Assembly: GCA_009781515.1 (NCBI GenBank)
Contig: WQXY01000015.1
Span: 1-57,183, forward strand
Reading direction: 5' to 3'
DNA length: 57,183 nucleotides
Source of the DNA: Oscillospiraceae bacterium
GTDB lineage: Bacteria; Bacillota; Clostridia; Oscillospirales; Oscillospiraceae
Below the pieces are notes generated by a model that was not told the DNA's origin, ran no database searches, and was given only the letters and a program-made list of their open reading frames with translations. Position 1 is the stretch's first letter. Every line of letters begins with the position of its first letter. Positions 32,033 to 40,475 of this stretch are shown piece after piece. Position numbers and translations under genes: made by a program.

Positions 32033-32416
32033 TTAATAAATAATTCTTTCCCTTATAAATTCAACTATTTGCTCACTCTTTTGTATAGAACTTGTTGCAT
32101 CGCTATCTTCTAACTCAAAGCTAAAAGGGTATCTTGGCTGCACACCGAATGGGCTGAGATATTCACATTCAGTAATTATATCACTAAATCCCGATGATAC
32201 TTCAATACATAAATCGACAAGAGCTTTCAAATCGTGTGTTTTTGGCGGTTCTTTGCCCTTATATAAAAGGTATGCTTTGAGTGCCTTTTCTGCTGCTTGC
32301 TGTGAGTGGTAACAGATTATTTCCAGTTGCATTGGGTGATGATTTGATAAAATATGGACAACCGCTAAATCATTTTCAGCGAACTTTAACCACTCATCTA
32401 CAATCATTTTATCCAT
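32033..32416 (-). CDS. HEPN domain protein (probable toxin of an HEPN/MNT pair)
   Basis: A protein of 127 residues with the HEPN pattern: DEWLKFAENDLAVVHIL at the start, ICYHSQQAAEKALKAYLLYKG near residue 34, and THDLKALVDLC after it. Proteins of this family partner with minimal nucleotidyltransferases; some are RNases kept in check by nucleotidylation. It overlaps the MNT gene upstream by 8 bases. The stop codon lies 3 bases from the decayed tRNA copy. Confidence 0.88.
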   Translation of the reverse strand: MDKMIVDEWLKFAENDLAVVHILSNHHPMQLEIICYHSQQAAEKALKAYLLYKGKEPPKTHDLKALVDLCIEVSSGFSDIITECEYLSPFGVQPRYPFSFELEDSDATSSIQKSEQIVEFIRERIIY

Positions 32417-32723
32417 ACAATTTCACTCCTGTATTATGAACTTCTTTCTCTATGGAATATCTATCCTTAAACAAATTAAACTTGCTTTCGCTGCCAACAA
32501 GTATGTCTATCGGTCTTTTTCTCACCGACCGTAAAGCCATACTTATTTTTCGTGTTGCATCCAAAGGACGAATTGAGTCATCAGGGATTACCACATAAAA
32601 ATCATAATCACTGTCTGCTTGCTGAGTGCCATTAGCATGAGAACCTAACAGATATATTTGAAGAGCAGGAACAGCACCAATAATAAGAGATTGGATTTCC
32701 TTTATTTCATCATTGATTTGCAT
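32409..32723 (-). CDS. Minimal nucleotidyltransferase (MNT) antitoxin-type protein
   Basis: A protein of 104 residues from the ATG at 32723, chosen because GGAGG lies 11 bases upstream; in-frame starts at 32750 and 32786 have none and overlap the tRNA terminator. The catalytic pattern GSHANGTQQADSDYDFYVV near residue 27 is the GSxxxG...DxD motif of polymerase-beta-like nucleotidyltransferases. It is thought to modify and silence its HEPN partner. The gene lies immediately after the tRNA-Ala terminator, so it needs its own promoter or read-through; I see no clear promoter. Confidence 0.88.
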   Translation of the reverse strand: MQINDEIKEIQSLIIGAVPALQIYLLGSHANGTQQADSDYDFYVVIPDDSIRPLDATRKISMALRSVRKRPIDILVGSESKFNLFKDRYSIEKEVHNTGVKLYG

Positions 32724-32756
32724 GATAATATCAGTCCTCCCATACCACATCATAAT

Positions 32757-32790
32757 CAAAAAACCTTGCAACCTTAGTGGCTGCAAGGCC
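32757..32790 (-). terminator. Terminator of tRNA-Ala
   Basis: The stem CCTTGCA / TGCAAGG (32764-32770 and 32782-32788) is followed on the minus strand by TTTTTTG. Confidence 0.8.
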
Positions 32791-32801
32791 TTTTCGCGCC
32801 T

Positions 32802-32877
32802 TGGTGGAGAATAGCGGGATCGAACCGCTGACCTTCTGGCTGCCAGCCAGACGCTCTCCCAGCTGAGCTAATCCCCC
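32802..32877 (-). tRNA. tRNA-Ala (anticodon GGC)
   Basis: It is 76 bases including an encoded CCA. The acceptor arms GGGGGAT / ATTCTCC pair with two G-U pairs. The D arm is AGCTC..GAGC, the anticodon arm TCTGG-CTGGCAG-CCAGA presents GGC, and the T arm is AGCGG-TTCGATC-CCGCT. It lies between pheT and the HEPN/MNT module and is followed by a clear terminator. Confidence 0.95.
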
Positions 32878-32933
32878 ACGAGCAGCATCACACTGCCGAT
32901 TTTATCAAAACAAGCATAACTTGTCAAATGGTG

Positions 32934-35432
32934 TTACCTTGCTGCTGCACCAAGTACCTTACCGAGGCGCTTGACTATTGCGGCGGCACAGGACTCTATT
33001 TCGTCTGATGTCAGAGTCTTTTTAAGTGAGCCTATCAGCAGCCTGATTGTGACCGACTTTTTGCCGTCGGGCACTTGCTTTCCTTTGTACTGCTCAACAA
33101 AAGAAACCTCACGCAGCAGATTGTCGGGACCTTCCTTGCCTGCGGCACATTGCCTGATATCTTCCCATTTTACCCCTTCGTCAAAGAGCAAGGAAACATC
33201 GTATTCACTTATCGGATATTCGGGAATGTGTGTAAACTTATTTGTTCTTGACTGCAGCGGTTCAAGTGCGTCAATGTCAAGCTCAAAGAGCATTGTAGAC
33301 GCATTTTTTATGCCGCAGCCTTGCGCTGCTTTTTGCGAAAGAAGCCCCATGCAACCAATCGTTTTGTCGCCGATTTTGATAGCAAGCCACACAACATCGT
33401 CTGCCCACACGGGTTTGTCGCAGGCTTCACCCCGAACAAGCGTAATTTCTTCCATATGAACGCTTCGTGCCATTGCTTCGAGCACACCTTTTGCATGTCG
33501 AAACACCTTACTGTACTGGTCGGCAGTTGCCACGAATGCCCCCGCAACGTGCCTGCGCTGGAGCGGCAGCGACTCTCGCGGGTCGTATTCTTCCTTGTAA
33601 TCCTTGCCTTGCATTACCTGTGCAGACTCAAAAATCGAAAATTCGTTAAAATACCGCAGATTATCGGAAACTGCTTTGCATAGGTTCGGTAAAAGTGACG
33701 ACCTGAGGTAACGCTCGCTTGGTGACGGCGGAGATGTCATCTCGAGCATTTCACCACTTCCGGGTAGTATTGCGTTTATATATTCCTCGCCAACCCACGG
33801 GTATGTGTAAACCTCATTCATGCCGCACTTAAATGCAAGATATTCTCTTATTTTCCTGTCAATGAGTACCTTCGGCTGATTTACTGCGCCCTCAAATGCT
33901 GTAGTAATCGGGGTCGGCTCAAAATTTTCAAGCCCGTGTATACGTGCAACTTCTTCCATGATGTCATCGGGAATTGACACATCACCCGTGCTCCGCCATG
34001 ACGGAACAACAACACTCATAATTTCGTCGGAGCCTTTATTTGCAAAGCTTACGTCAAATCCGAGGCGACCGAGAATACTTTCAAGACGTTGATTTGGCAG
34101 CTTTATACCGAGGCGGGCTTCGAGCCATTTTAGCGAAACTTCGATAGTCTTGATTTCGGATTTTTTCGGATAATTGTCAAAAAATCCCGTTATTTTTATA
34201 TCCTGCCCCGGATAACACTGCTCAAAGAGCTGCATTGCAGTTGCAAGAGTTATGTCACAACGCTCGGGGTCAATGCCTTTTTCAAATCTGGTTGAGGACT
34301 CTGTGCGTACTTCATGACGTATCGTTGTCCGCCTTACACCCAGTGCGTCAAAGTTTGCAATTTCGAGAATAATCTTGTCGGTTGTCGGCAAAATCGAGTC
34401 TTTTGCACCACCCATAACGCCCGCAAGCGCAATAGCTTCCGTTTCGTCTGCAATGACCAAGTCTTCATCTGTCAGCGATAACTCACTGCCGCTGAGCAGG
34501 AGCAGCTTTTCACCTTTTTTCGCACGGCGGACTATGATGTTTCCTTGCACAACATCACTGTCAAAGGCATGGGTCGGTTGCCCCGTCGCAAGCATTACAT
34601 AGTTTGTAATGTCAACAATCGCATTTATCGGCCTCATTCCAACACGCCAAATACGGCTTTGAATTTCAAACGGTGCAGGCTTTACCGAAAGCCCTTCAAT
34701 GTTTACGCCTATATATCTCGGGCAACGTATCGTATCATCAATGATGATTTCAAAATCGTCTTTGGGCGTCTTTGCCGTAACCGCTCCGTTCATTGCCTCA
34801 GGCGGTGCAAAGGGCAGGTCGTAGATTGCTGCGATTTCGCGGGCAATGCCGTAATGACCCCAAAGGTCCGGGCGGTTTGTCAGCGATTTGTTGTCGACTT
34901 CAAGAATTATGTCATCAAGTCCGAGTGCTTCGGCAAGTGGCGTTCCCGCTTTGCTGTCGACAAATGATATGTCCATGATTGTTGCTTCATCTTCAAACGG
35001 GAAAAGGTCAAAGAGCCCAATCTCCGAGGACGAGCAAATCATACCGTAGCTCTCGACTCCGCGGACTTTAGCTTTTTTAAGTTCGACGAGCTCCCCCTCA
35101 CCATGCCAGCGAACCATTGCACCGGGACGTGCAACGGCTACTTTCATGCCTTGTTTCACATTGATGCCGCCGCAAACGATTTCACGGGGTTCATCGTCAC
35201 CAACGTCACCGAGGTCTCCTATGGAGACCTTACAGATAACGAGCTTGTCAGCGTCGGGGTGCGGGTTTACTTCTTCTACAACACCCACAACCATGTTTTC
35301 AAAGCTTTTGCTCAAATCGACCATGCCCTCTACTTCGACAGTAGACATTGTAAGGTCGTAAGCAAGCTTGGAAAGCTCGATATTTTCGGGGATTTTTATA
35401 TAATCTTTTATCCAATTAAGTGATATTTTCAT
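32934..35432 (-). CDS. pheT: Phenylalanyl-tRNA synthetase beta subunit
   Basis: A protein of 832 residues, full length for the family. It forms the alpha2-beta2 enzyme with PheS and charges tRNA-Phe. Domains in order: the start MKISLNWIKDYI, an OB-fold tRNA-binding domain (VGVVEEVNPHPDADKLVICKV, about residues 48-160), B3/B4 editing domain (IGVNIEGLSVKP region), B5 domain, catalytic-like core, and a C-terminal FDX-ACB domain (THIPEYPISEYDVSLLFDEG onward, near 740). The gene is 12 bases downstream of pheS and cotranscribed. No T-box leader is seen before the operon. Confidence 0.96.
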   Translation of the reverse strand: MKISLNWIKDYIKIPENIELSKLAYDLTMSTVEVEGMVDLSKSFENMVVGVVEEVNPHPDADKLVICKVSIGDLGDVGDDEPREIVCGGINVKQGMKVAVARPGAMVRWHGEGELVELKKAKVRGVESYGMICSSSEIGLFDLFPFEDEATIMDISFVDSKAGTPLAEALGLDDIILEVDNKSLTNRPDLWGHYGIAREIAAIYDLPFAPPEAMNGAVTAKTPKDDFEIIIDDTIRCPRYIGVNIEGLSVKPAPFEIQSRIWRVGMRPINAIVDITNYVMLATGQPTHAFDSDVVQGNIIVRRAKKGEKLLLLSGSELSLTDEDLVIADETEAIALAGVMGGAKDSILPTTDKIILEIANFDALGVRRTTIRHEVRTESSTRFEKGIDPERCDITLATAMQLFEQCYPGQDIKITGFFDNYPKKSEIKTIEVSLKWLEARLGIKLPNQRLESILGRLGFDVSFANKGSDEIMSVVVPSWRSTGDVSIPDDIMEEVARIHGLENFEPTPITTAFEGAVNQPKVLIDRKIREYLAFKCGMNEVYTYPWVGEEYINAILPGSGEMLEMTSPPSPSERYLRSSLLPNLCKAVSDNLRYFNEFSIFESAQVMQGKDYKEEYDPRESLPLQRRHVAGAFVATADQYSKVFRHAKGVLEAMARSVHMEEITLVRGEACDKPVWADDVVWLAIKIGDKTIGCMGLLSQKAAQGCGIKNASTMLFELDIDALEPLQSRTNKFTHIPEYPISEYDVSLLFDEGVKWEDIRQCAAGKEGPDNLLREVSFVEQYKGKQVPDGKKSVTIRLLIGSLKKTLTSDEIESCAAAIVKRLGKVLGAAAR

Positions 35433-35444
35433 TTTGAGTTTCCT

Positions 35445-36476
35445 TTATTTGAACTGATTTAGAAACCGCAGGTCGGCACTGCGCAAGAGCCGTATATCGT
35501 CTATTCCGTAACGCATCATTACGAGGCGGTCAAGCCCAATGTTTACATAAAAGCCTGTATACTCGTCGGGGTCAAGCCCTGCCGCGCGCAAGACATTCGG
35601 GTGCGGTGTGCCGCCGGGCATAATCTCAATCCAGCCCACCTGCTTGCAAACACTGCAGCCGGAGCCTCCGCATACCAAGCAGCCCATGTCTATCTCAAAG
35701 CCCGGCTCCACAAACGGGAAAAACCCGACTCTCATTCTGACGGGAACATCACAGCCGAAAACTTTCGATAAAATGCTCTTTATCATCACCTTGCCTGCAG
35801 AAAATGTAAACTCGCGGTCTACAATTAATGCTTCATACTGAAAAAACGCTCGCTCATGCTTGGCGTCGGTTGCTTCGTTGCGGTATGCACGGCCGGGGTA
35901 GACAAAACGAAACGGAGGTTTATTCGTTTGCATGTAACGCACGCTCGCTCCTGTTAAATGAGGACGAAGACAAAGCCTGCTTTTGCTCTCGTTTGACCCT
36001 GCAATCCAGTAGGTGTCCATACTCTCGCGGGCAGGGTGGTCGGGCGGGAAATTCAGATTATCAAACGCGTATAACTCGCTTGTTATGTCAGACTCTTCAA
36101 AAACCTCAAACCCCATAGACAAGAATGTATCATTGAGGTCATAGCACATTTGGGTTATCGGGTGTAACGTACCGCCATTTGGCTTAATCCCCGGTACCGT
36201 AAGGTCAAAATCCGGTGATATTTCGGAAGCTTTGAGAGCTATTTCGTCACGGCGTGTGTTTATAAGGTCGGTAAAGGTATTTTTCAAATCGTTAGCCGCA
36301 CGCCCAATTTCCGCACGCACTGAAACATCAAGCTTTGGAATTTCCTTTAAGACCTCGGTAATTGCCCCCTGCTTTCCGAGCAAAAATGCCTTGACATCTT
36401 GAAGCGCTGCAATAGTTAGAGCAGAGCTTATCTTCGCTTTTCCGTCATTTAATATACATTCGAGTTTCTCTTTCAT
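35445..36476 (-). CDS. pheS: Phenylalanyl-tRNA synthetase alpha subunit
   Basis: A protein of 343 residues, normal length. The N-terminal coiled coil (residues 1-85) is followed by the class II catalytic core: LHPITQMCYDLNDTFLSMGF (motif 1 region), FQYEALIVDREFTF and the C-terminal GLDRLVMMRYGIDDIR (motif 3). It contains the Cys-rich CLVCGGSGCSVCKQVGW segment common in Bacillota PheS. The ATG has AGGAG upstream (CAGGAGATTACTAAATG). Confidence 0.96.
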   Translation of the reverse strand: MKEKLECILNDGKAKISSALTIAALQDVKAFLLGKQGAITEVLKEIPKLDVSVRAEIGRAANDLKNTFTDLINTRRDEIALKASEISPDFDLTVPGIKPNGGTLHPITQMCYDLNDTFLSMGFEVFEESDITSELYAFDNLNFPPDHPARESMDTYWIAGSNESKSRLCLRPHLTGASVRYMQTNKPPFRFVYPGRAYRNEATDAKHERAFFQYEALIVDREFTFSAGKVMIKSILSKVFGCDVPVRMRVGFFPFVEPGFEIDMGCLVCGGSGCSVCKQVGWIEIMPGGTPHPNVLRAAGLDPDEYTGFYVNIGLDRLVMMRYGIDDIRLLRSADLRFLNQFK

Positions 36477-36501
36477 TTAGTAATCTCCTGTTACTTATCG
36501 C

Positions 36502-36540
36502 CGTCATTGCGAACCACGTTTACGTGGTGTGGCAATCTCG
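36502..36540. repeat. REP-like hairpin in the pheS-nnr intergenic region
   Basis: CGTCATTGCGAACCACGT-TT-ACGTGGTGTGGCAATCTCG has a perfect CCACGT/ACGTGG stem and an outer TTGC/GCAA pairing. This GTCATTGCGA...GGCAATCTC type is a dispersed palindrome seen in many bacterial genomes. The other bases of 36477-36629 hold the divergent promoter described next. Confidence 0.7.
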
Positions 36541-36564
36541 AATTTTATATATACCATATATCCC

Positions 36565-36593
36565 TTGATTTCGCAACTACAACAATGTAGAAT
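36565..36593 (+). promoter_or_regulatory. Promoter of the NAD(P)HX repair gene
   Basis: TTGATT (36565-36570) and TAGAAT (36588-36593) are separated by 17 bases on the plus strand, 37 bases before the start codon. Confidence 0.65.
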
Positions 36594-36629
36594 ATAACAA
36601 AGAAAACGAAGCAGGATGTAAGTGTAGCT

Positions 36630-38150
36630 ATGAAACTTGTGACAGCACAGCAAATGCGTGATATAGACCGTACGGCAACCGAAAAATTCGGCATTTCCGG
36701 TGTTACCCTTATGTCAAACGCCGCCGAACACCTTGCTAAAACTGCAATGGAGCATATCACCGTTGACGGTTGTGCCGCTGTGTTTTGCGGAACCGGCAAT
36801 AACGGTGGGGACGGTATCGGCGCTGCAGCATATTTGCTCGAAAGAGGAGTGTCCGTCCGTACTATCTTAATCGGTGACGAGAGAAAGCTCACACCGGACG
36901 CTGCCCAAATGCACAAACGTCTTGTCGAACACGGCGGTTCTCTTGAGCGTTACTCATTGTCTGCTGACCTTGTGGATTATGTGAGCGATTGCAGCGTAAT
37001 AATAGACGCGATTTTCGGTATCGGGCTGAGCTCCGATTTGCAAAATGAAGTACTCAGTGCAGTCACTATGATAAACAGCTCCCCCGCCTTAATAATAGCC
37101 GCCGATATTCCGAGCGGAGTACATGCCGATACAGGCAGGGTTTTCAAAGACGCGGTCAAAGCAGACATAACTGTGACGTTTTCACTGGCAAAACCGGGGC
37201 ATTTTGTAGAGCCCGGCTGTATATATTGCGGCGAGCTTCTTGTAAAGGACATAGGAATTCCCCGCTCGGTGCTCGACAGCACGGTCTCTCACACATACGC
37301 AACTATTTCAACCGATGTAAACCTGCCGCGCAGACGGCGAAATACTCACAAGGGTGACTACGGGCGCGCCCTTATCATCGCAGGAAGTGTAGGCTACACG
37401 GGAGCACCCGCACTGTCTGCCCGCGCTGCGTCAAAAATGGGTACGGGACTTGTCAGCGTTGGTGTCCCAAAGACAATTTATGATATTTTGGCAATAAAAC
37501 TTGACGAAGAAATGCCTTTCCCCCTGCCGAGCGACAATAAAGGCAGGCTCGCTTCCAACGCCGCAAGCGATATCCTAAAGCGTGCAAAAAAAAGCGACGT
37601 GTGCCTGATTGGTCCGGGGCTTGGAACATCAGACGATATAACGGAGCTTGTGCAATCACTGACGCATATATCCGAAACTCCCGTTATTCTTGACGCCGAC
37701 GGTCTTAACGCGGTTTCAAGTAACATTGATACACTCAATCAAATAACATGTCCGTTGATTTTAACTCCTCACCCGGGTGAGTTTGAACGCCTCGGCGGAA
37801 AAATAGACGGCGACAGGCTTCGCTCGGCTCGCGATTTCGCCTCAAAATACGGCTGCATTTTAGTCCTCAAGGGTCACAGAACGATAATCGCACTGCCAAA
37901 CGGCATCACCTACATCAACACAACGGGCGGTCCCGCCATGGCAAAAGGCGGAACGGGCGATGTTTTGGCGGGAATGATAACCGCACTTATCGCGCAAAGA
38001 CTTCCGATTGTACATGCTGTAATCAAAGCGGTTTACATACACGGGCTCGCAGGCGATATGTGCGCTGACGAGTTTGGCGAATATTCCGTAACTGCAAGTG
38101 ATATAATAGCTATGCTCCCGGCAGCTATCAAGGAAATAGAGGCAATATAG
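36630..38150 (+). CDS. nnr: Bifunctional NAD(P)H-hydrate epimerase / ADP-dependent NAD(P)HX dehydratase
   Basis: A protein of 506 residues with two domains. Residues 1 to about 205 are the YjeF_N epimerase (MKLVTAQQMRDIDR, FCGTGNNGGDGIGAAAYL). Residues from about 225 to the end are the ribokinase-like dehydratase (NTHKGDYGRALIIAGSVGYTGAP, ILTPHPGEFERL, GGTGDVLAGMI). It repairs hydrated nicotinamide cofactors damaged by heat or by side reactions. The ATG at 36630 has only a weak ribosome site. It is transcribed divergently from pheST. Confidence 0.95.
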   Translation: MKLVTAQQMRDIDRTATEKFGISGVTLMSNAAEHLAKTAMEHITVDGCAAVFCGTGNNGGDGIGAAAYLLERGVSVRTILIGDERKLTPDAAQMHKRLVEHGGSLERYSLSADLVDYVSDCSVIIDAIFGIGLSSDLQNEVLSAVTMINSSPALIIAADIPSGVHADTGRVFKDAVKADITVTFSLAKPGHFVEPGCIYCGELLVKDIGIPRSVLDSTVSHTYATISTDVNLPRRRRNTHKGDYGRALIIAGSVGYTGAPALSARAASKMGTGLVSVGVPKTIYDILAIKLDEEMPFPLPSDNKGRLASNAASDILKRAKKSDVCLIGPGLGTSDDITELVQSLTHISETPVILDADGLNAVSSNIDTLNQITCPLILTPHPGEFERLGGKIDGDRLRSARDFASKYGCILVLKGHRTIIALPNGITYINTTGGPAMAKGGTGDVLAGMITALIAQRLPIVHAVIKAVYIHGLAGDMCADEFGEYSVTASDIIAMLPAAIKEIEAI

Positions 38151-38178
38151 GCGGTTTTTACCGAAAGGAGTGATATTT

Positions 38179-38547
38179 ATGGCACTGATGATTTGTCGTG
38201 AATGTAATGGTAAGGTTTCGTCCGACGCTGATTGCTGCCCGCACTGCGGTCATAAATCTCAGCTTGAAGAAGACCGTCAAAAGCAAAGACATCTTGAAAA
38301 TCTTGAAATACAGATTGAAAACCTTGAGATAAATCTCAAAAATGCACTGAGCGGTATTGAAGAAAAGAAAATAAAAGTCAGAGATTATCAGTTTGAACTG
38401 ACTGTGGTAAAAAAAGAGGACAGAGAAGCTATCAAAAAGCGTATTGACTGGTGGAATGGTCTTTTAATGGTTGATATGGCGGAAGAAAAGGCACTTCATG
38501 TGGAGCTAAAGGAGCTAAAGGACGCACTAAAACGCTCAAAGATGTAA
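38179..38547 (+). CDS. Small protein with N-terminal zinc ribbon and coiled coil
   Basis: A protein of 122 residues from the ATG at 38179, which has AAAGGAG 8 bases upstream; a GTG at 38170 overlaps that site and is less likely. Residues 1-25 carry CRECNGKVSSDADCCPHCGH, with CxxC pairs typical of a zinc ribbon. The remainder is a highly charged coiled coil (QRHLENLEIQIENLEINLKN). No specific function is recognised. It follows the nnr gene by about 30 bases and may share its transcript. Confidence 0.75.
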   Translation: MALMICRECNGKVSSDADCCPHCGHKSQLEEDRQKQRHLENLEIQIENLEINLKNALSGIEEKKIKVRDYQFELTVVKKEDREAIKKRIDWWNGLLMVDMAEEKALHVELKELKDALKRSKM

Positions 38548-38570
38548 GCGGAAAAAGGAGTAATTAAAAT

Positions 38571-38735
38571 ATGCTGTATAATGTACTGTTGCCCGACGGT
38601 TCTAAAACCAAAGTAGATATTCCGCATGATAATGTTGAAGACGCAACTGAATATGTTTCATCTGTGGAATGGATAAGAAACGAGTTCGGTCATTACGTTC
38701 AAACAAGAAACATAGTTTATATTCAAAAACCATAG
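38571..38735 (+). CDS. Short hypothetical protein (54 residues)
   Basis: An ATG at 38571 with AAAGGAG 9-10 bases upstream opens a 54-residue frame beginning MLYNVLLPDGSKTKVDIP and ending VQTRNIVYIQKP. It lies 23 bases after the zinc-ribbon gene in the same direction. The good ribosome site and close spacing make it credible despite its size. No family is recognised. Confidence 0.6.
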   Translation: MLYNVLLPDGSKTKVDIPHDNVEDATEYVSSVEWIRNEFGHYVQTRNIVYIQKP

Positions 38736-38799
38736 TAAAATTAAACACATCGTAAAAGTAACAAAATCCCGCTAATTTGTAATTATTTGTAAAAATACG

Positions 38800-38828
38800 T
38801 TGCATTTTGGCGGGTTTTGTGGTAAAAT
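38800..38828 (+). promoter_or_regulatory. Promoter of the 38866 gene
   Basis: TTGCAT (38800-38805) and TAAAAT (38823-38828) have a 17-base spacer. The ATG is 38 bases downstream behind AAGGAATGG. Confidence 0.65.
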
Positions 38829-38865
38829 CACAGCCATACCAACAATCAAGGAATGGTAATTTACT

Positions 38866-39513
38866 ATGAAAATAAAGTTTTATACAGGCTTAGCTGTCCT
38901 TGCTGCGATTGTTCTCATATCGGGAGCAACTGTTCTGGCGACGGCGTCCCCTGCCACAAGCTCCGACCCGCTCATTACACTTTCATACTTAAACGGTCCG
39001 TTTCGGACACTTATCAATAATGAAATAACTGCAGCTCGCAATGCCTTGGAGGGCACATTTAATGCGAGAGCATCGGCGATTGAAGCACGGATAAATTCCG
39101 ACATATCAAATGCACTCTCAAATTCTGCAAATGTATTTCGCAGTGTGACCGTCACTTCCGGCTCACCGCTTGTTTTGGCAACCGGCAGTGAAGTAATTCT
39201 TCGCACCGGCAGTGCAAGCTTTTCTACAAGCGGCGGCAATCTCATTAAATACTCCGGCACTCCCACCGAGGAGGCTTCCGGCAGTTTAATTACAAACAAT
39301 ATGTACCTTGCAACGGGCACCGTCACAATCAGCACATCAGGAACCGCCACTTTGTTTGTCCGTTCTGTAGGTGCTTTGCCGATGTCGGCAGGGCTTGACG
39401 GTTTCGACTTTGATTTATGCCCCGACTGCGAGTTTATCTTCTGCATGTGCCCTGATGCCGACGCACAGGGACTTTGCGATGTTTGCGAAGACGACCCTTG
39501 TGTCTGCGAGTAA
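38866..39513 (+). CDS. Secreted or membrane-anchored protein with Cys-rich tail
   Basis: A protein of 215 residues with an N-terminal hydrophobic segment (FYTGLAVLAAIVLISGATVLA). A DPLITLSYLN segment then begins a helical stretch, and a Ser/Thr/Gly-rich middle follows (VLATGSEVILRTGSA). The last 35 residues are rich in Cys and Asp/Glu: CPDCEFIFCMC, then CDVCEDDPCVCE. No lipobox Cys follows the signal. The Cys pattern could bind metal or form a disulfide cluster. The function is unknown. Confidence 0.7.
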   Translation: MKIKFYTGLAVLAAIVLISGATVLATASPATSSDPLITLSYLNGPFRTLINNEITAARNALEGTFNARASAIEARINSDISNALSNSANVFRSVTVTSGSPLVLATGSEVILRTGSASFSTSGGNLIKYSGTPTEEASGSLITNNMYLATGTVTISTSGTATLFVRSVGALPMSAGLDGFDFDLCPDCEFIFCMCPDADAQGLCDVCEDDPCVCE

Positions 39514-39515
39514 TA

Positions 39516-39551
39516 AATCACCCGCCGTCCGCAGGACGGGTTGACACCCTA
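39516..39551. repeat. Dispersed REP-like element
   Basis: AATCACCCGCCGTCCGCAGGACGGG contains a CCGTCC/GGACGG hairpin followed by TTGACACCCTACG. It resembles the units inside the N-terminal coding part of the giant Cna-B gene (20121-20362). It fills the gap between two convergent genes and could act as a terminator. Confidence 0.55.
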
Positions 39552-39555
39552 CGTG

Positions 39556-40446
39556 CTACTCCCTGCTGAAAATGTTTGTAATTATCATGCCGCCGATGAT
39601 AATCATACCGCCAATCAGTGCATAAACGGATAGTGTTTCTTTTAGCCATATATACGCAAGTACTGTTGATATCAGCGGTATCAAATATGAAAACCCTATG
39701 ACATGGGTGGTTTTTTTTGCTTCACGCAGCGCATAACTCCAAGTGAGGTATGCGACAGCGGCGGGAAATATTCCCATTAGAACAACAACCAAGTTTACGG
39801 TTGCTGTAGAATTCGGTATTTCGTTTATTGCAGTGGGTAAAAATATTAGCGTACCAAGCGTTCCTGCCATTATGGTATATGTTGTAGCTTCAAGTGCCGT
39901 ATAATTTTTAGTAATTGCACGCATGATTGCGCTGTACACTCCGGAAGATACGGACGCCCCTATTATCAGCAGTAATCCTAAGTTAAACGAAAGCTCCGCT
40001 CCCTGTGTCAGCGTGACAGCCGCCAGTCCGATGCAGCTTATCAGAATACCGACCCAGCACATTGGTTTTACGGCTTCTTTCAAGAAAATCCCTGTTAATA
40101 CTATTGTAAACACCGGCGATGACGCTATTATGAAACTACTCACTCCCGCTGAAACACTTACCGAGCCTGTGTTAAACAAAAACGAATACAGGAAAACCCC
40201 CGATATTCCGCTTGCTGCAAAAAGCGGCAGGTCTTTTAGCTTCGGTGGTCTGATTTTCTTCAAAATTCCGATAACCCCAAGTGTTATGGATGCTGCGGAA
40301 AAACGCATTACCATTAGTGATACAGGACTGTAATATTGCAATGCGTATCTTGTCGCCGGAAATGCCGACGCCCAGAGAAACACCGCAACAAATGCCGCTC
40401 CGTATGTATATAACTGCTTTCTTGTTTCCCCGTCTTTTATTTTCAT
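39556..40446 (-). CDS. EamA/DMT-family membrane transporter
   Basis: A protein of 296 residues from the ATG at 40446; a GTG at 40470 is an alternative, and neither has a clear ribosome site. It has ten hydrophobic segments in two repeated EamA halves, with family features VAVFLWASAFPATRYALQYYS at the start, GVSSFIIASSPVFTIVLTGI in the first half and GIFPAAVAYLTWSYALREAK in the second. It probably exports or takes up a small metabolite; the substrate cannot be told. It follows a radical SAM gene with a 5-30 base gap. Confidence 0.88.
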   Translation of the reverse strand: MKIKDGETRKQLYTYGAAFVAVFLWASAFPATRYALQYYSPVSLMVMRFSAASITLGVIGILKKIRPPKLKDLPLFAASGISGVFLYSFLFNTGSVSVSAGVSSFIIASSPVFTIVLTGIFLKEAVKPMCWVGILISCIGLAAVTLTQGAELSFNLGLLLIIGASVSSGVYSAIMRAITKNYTALEATTYTIMAGTLGTLIFLPTAINEIPNSTATVNLVVVLMGIFPAAVAYLTWSYALREAKKTTHVIGFSYLIPLISTVLAYIWLKETLSVYALIGGMIIIGGMIITNIFSRE

Positions 40447-40475
40447 AACGCAAATATACCACAACAGCACGCAGG

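Noticed and set aside
36477-36629. Possible T-box leader before pheST
   Set aside because: The interval is only about 150 bases, contains a REP-like palindrome and the divergent promoter, and shows no T-box sequence or specifier stem.
38880-39521. A 213-residue minus-strand frame opposite the gene at 38866
   Set aside because: The plus-strand gene has a promoter, ribosome site and signal peptide; the antisense frame has none.
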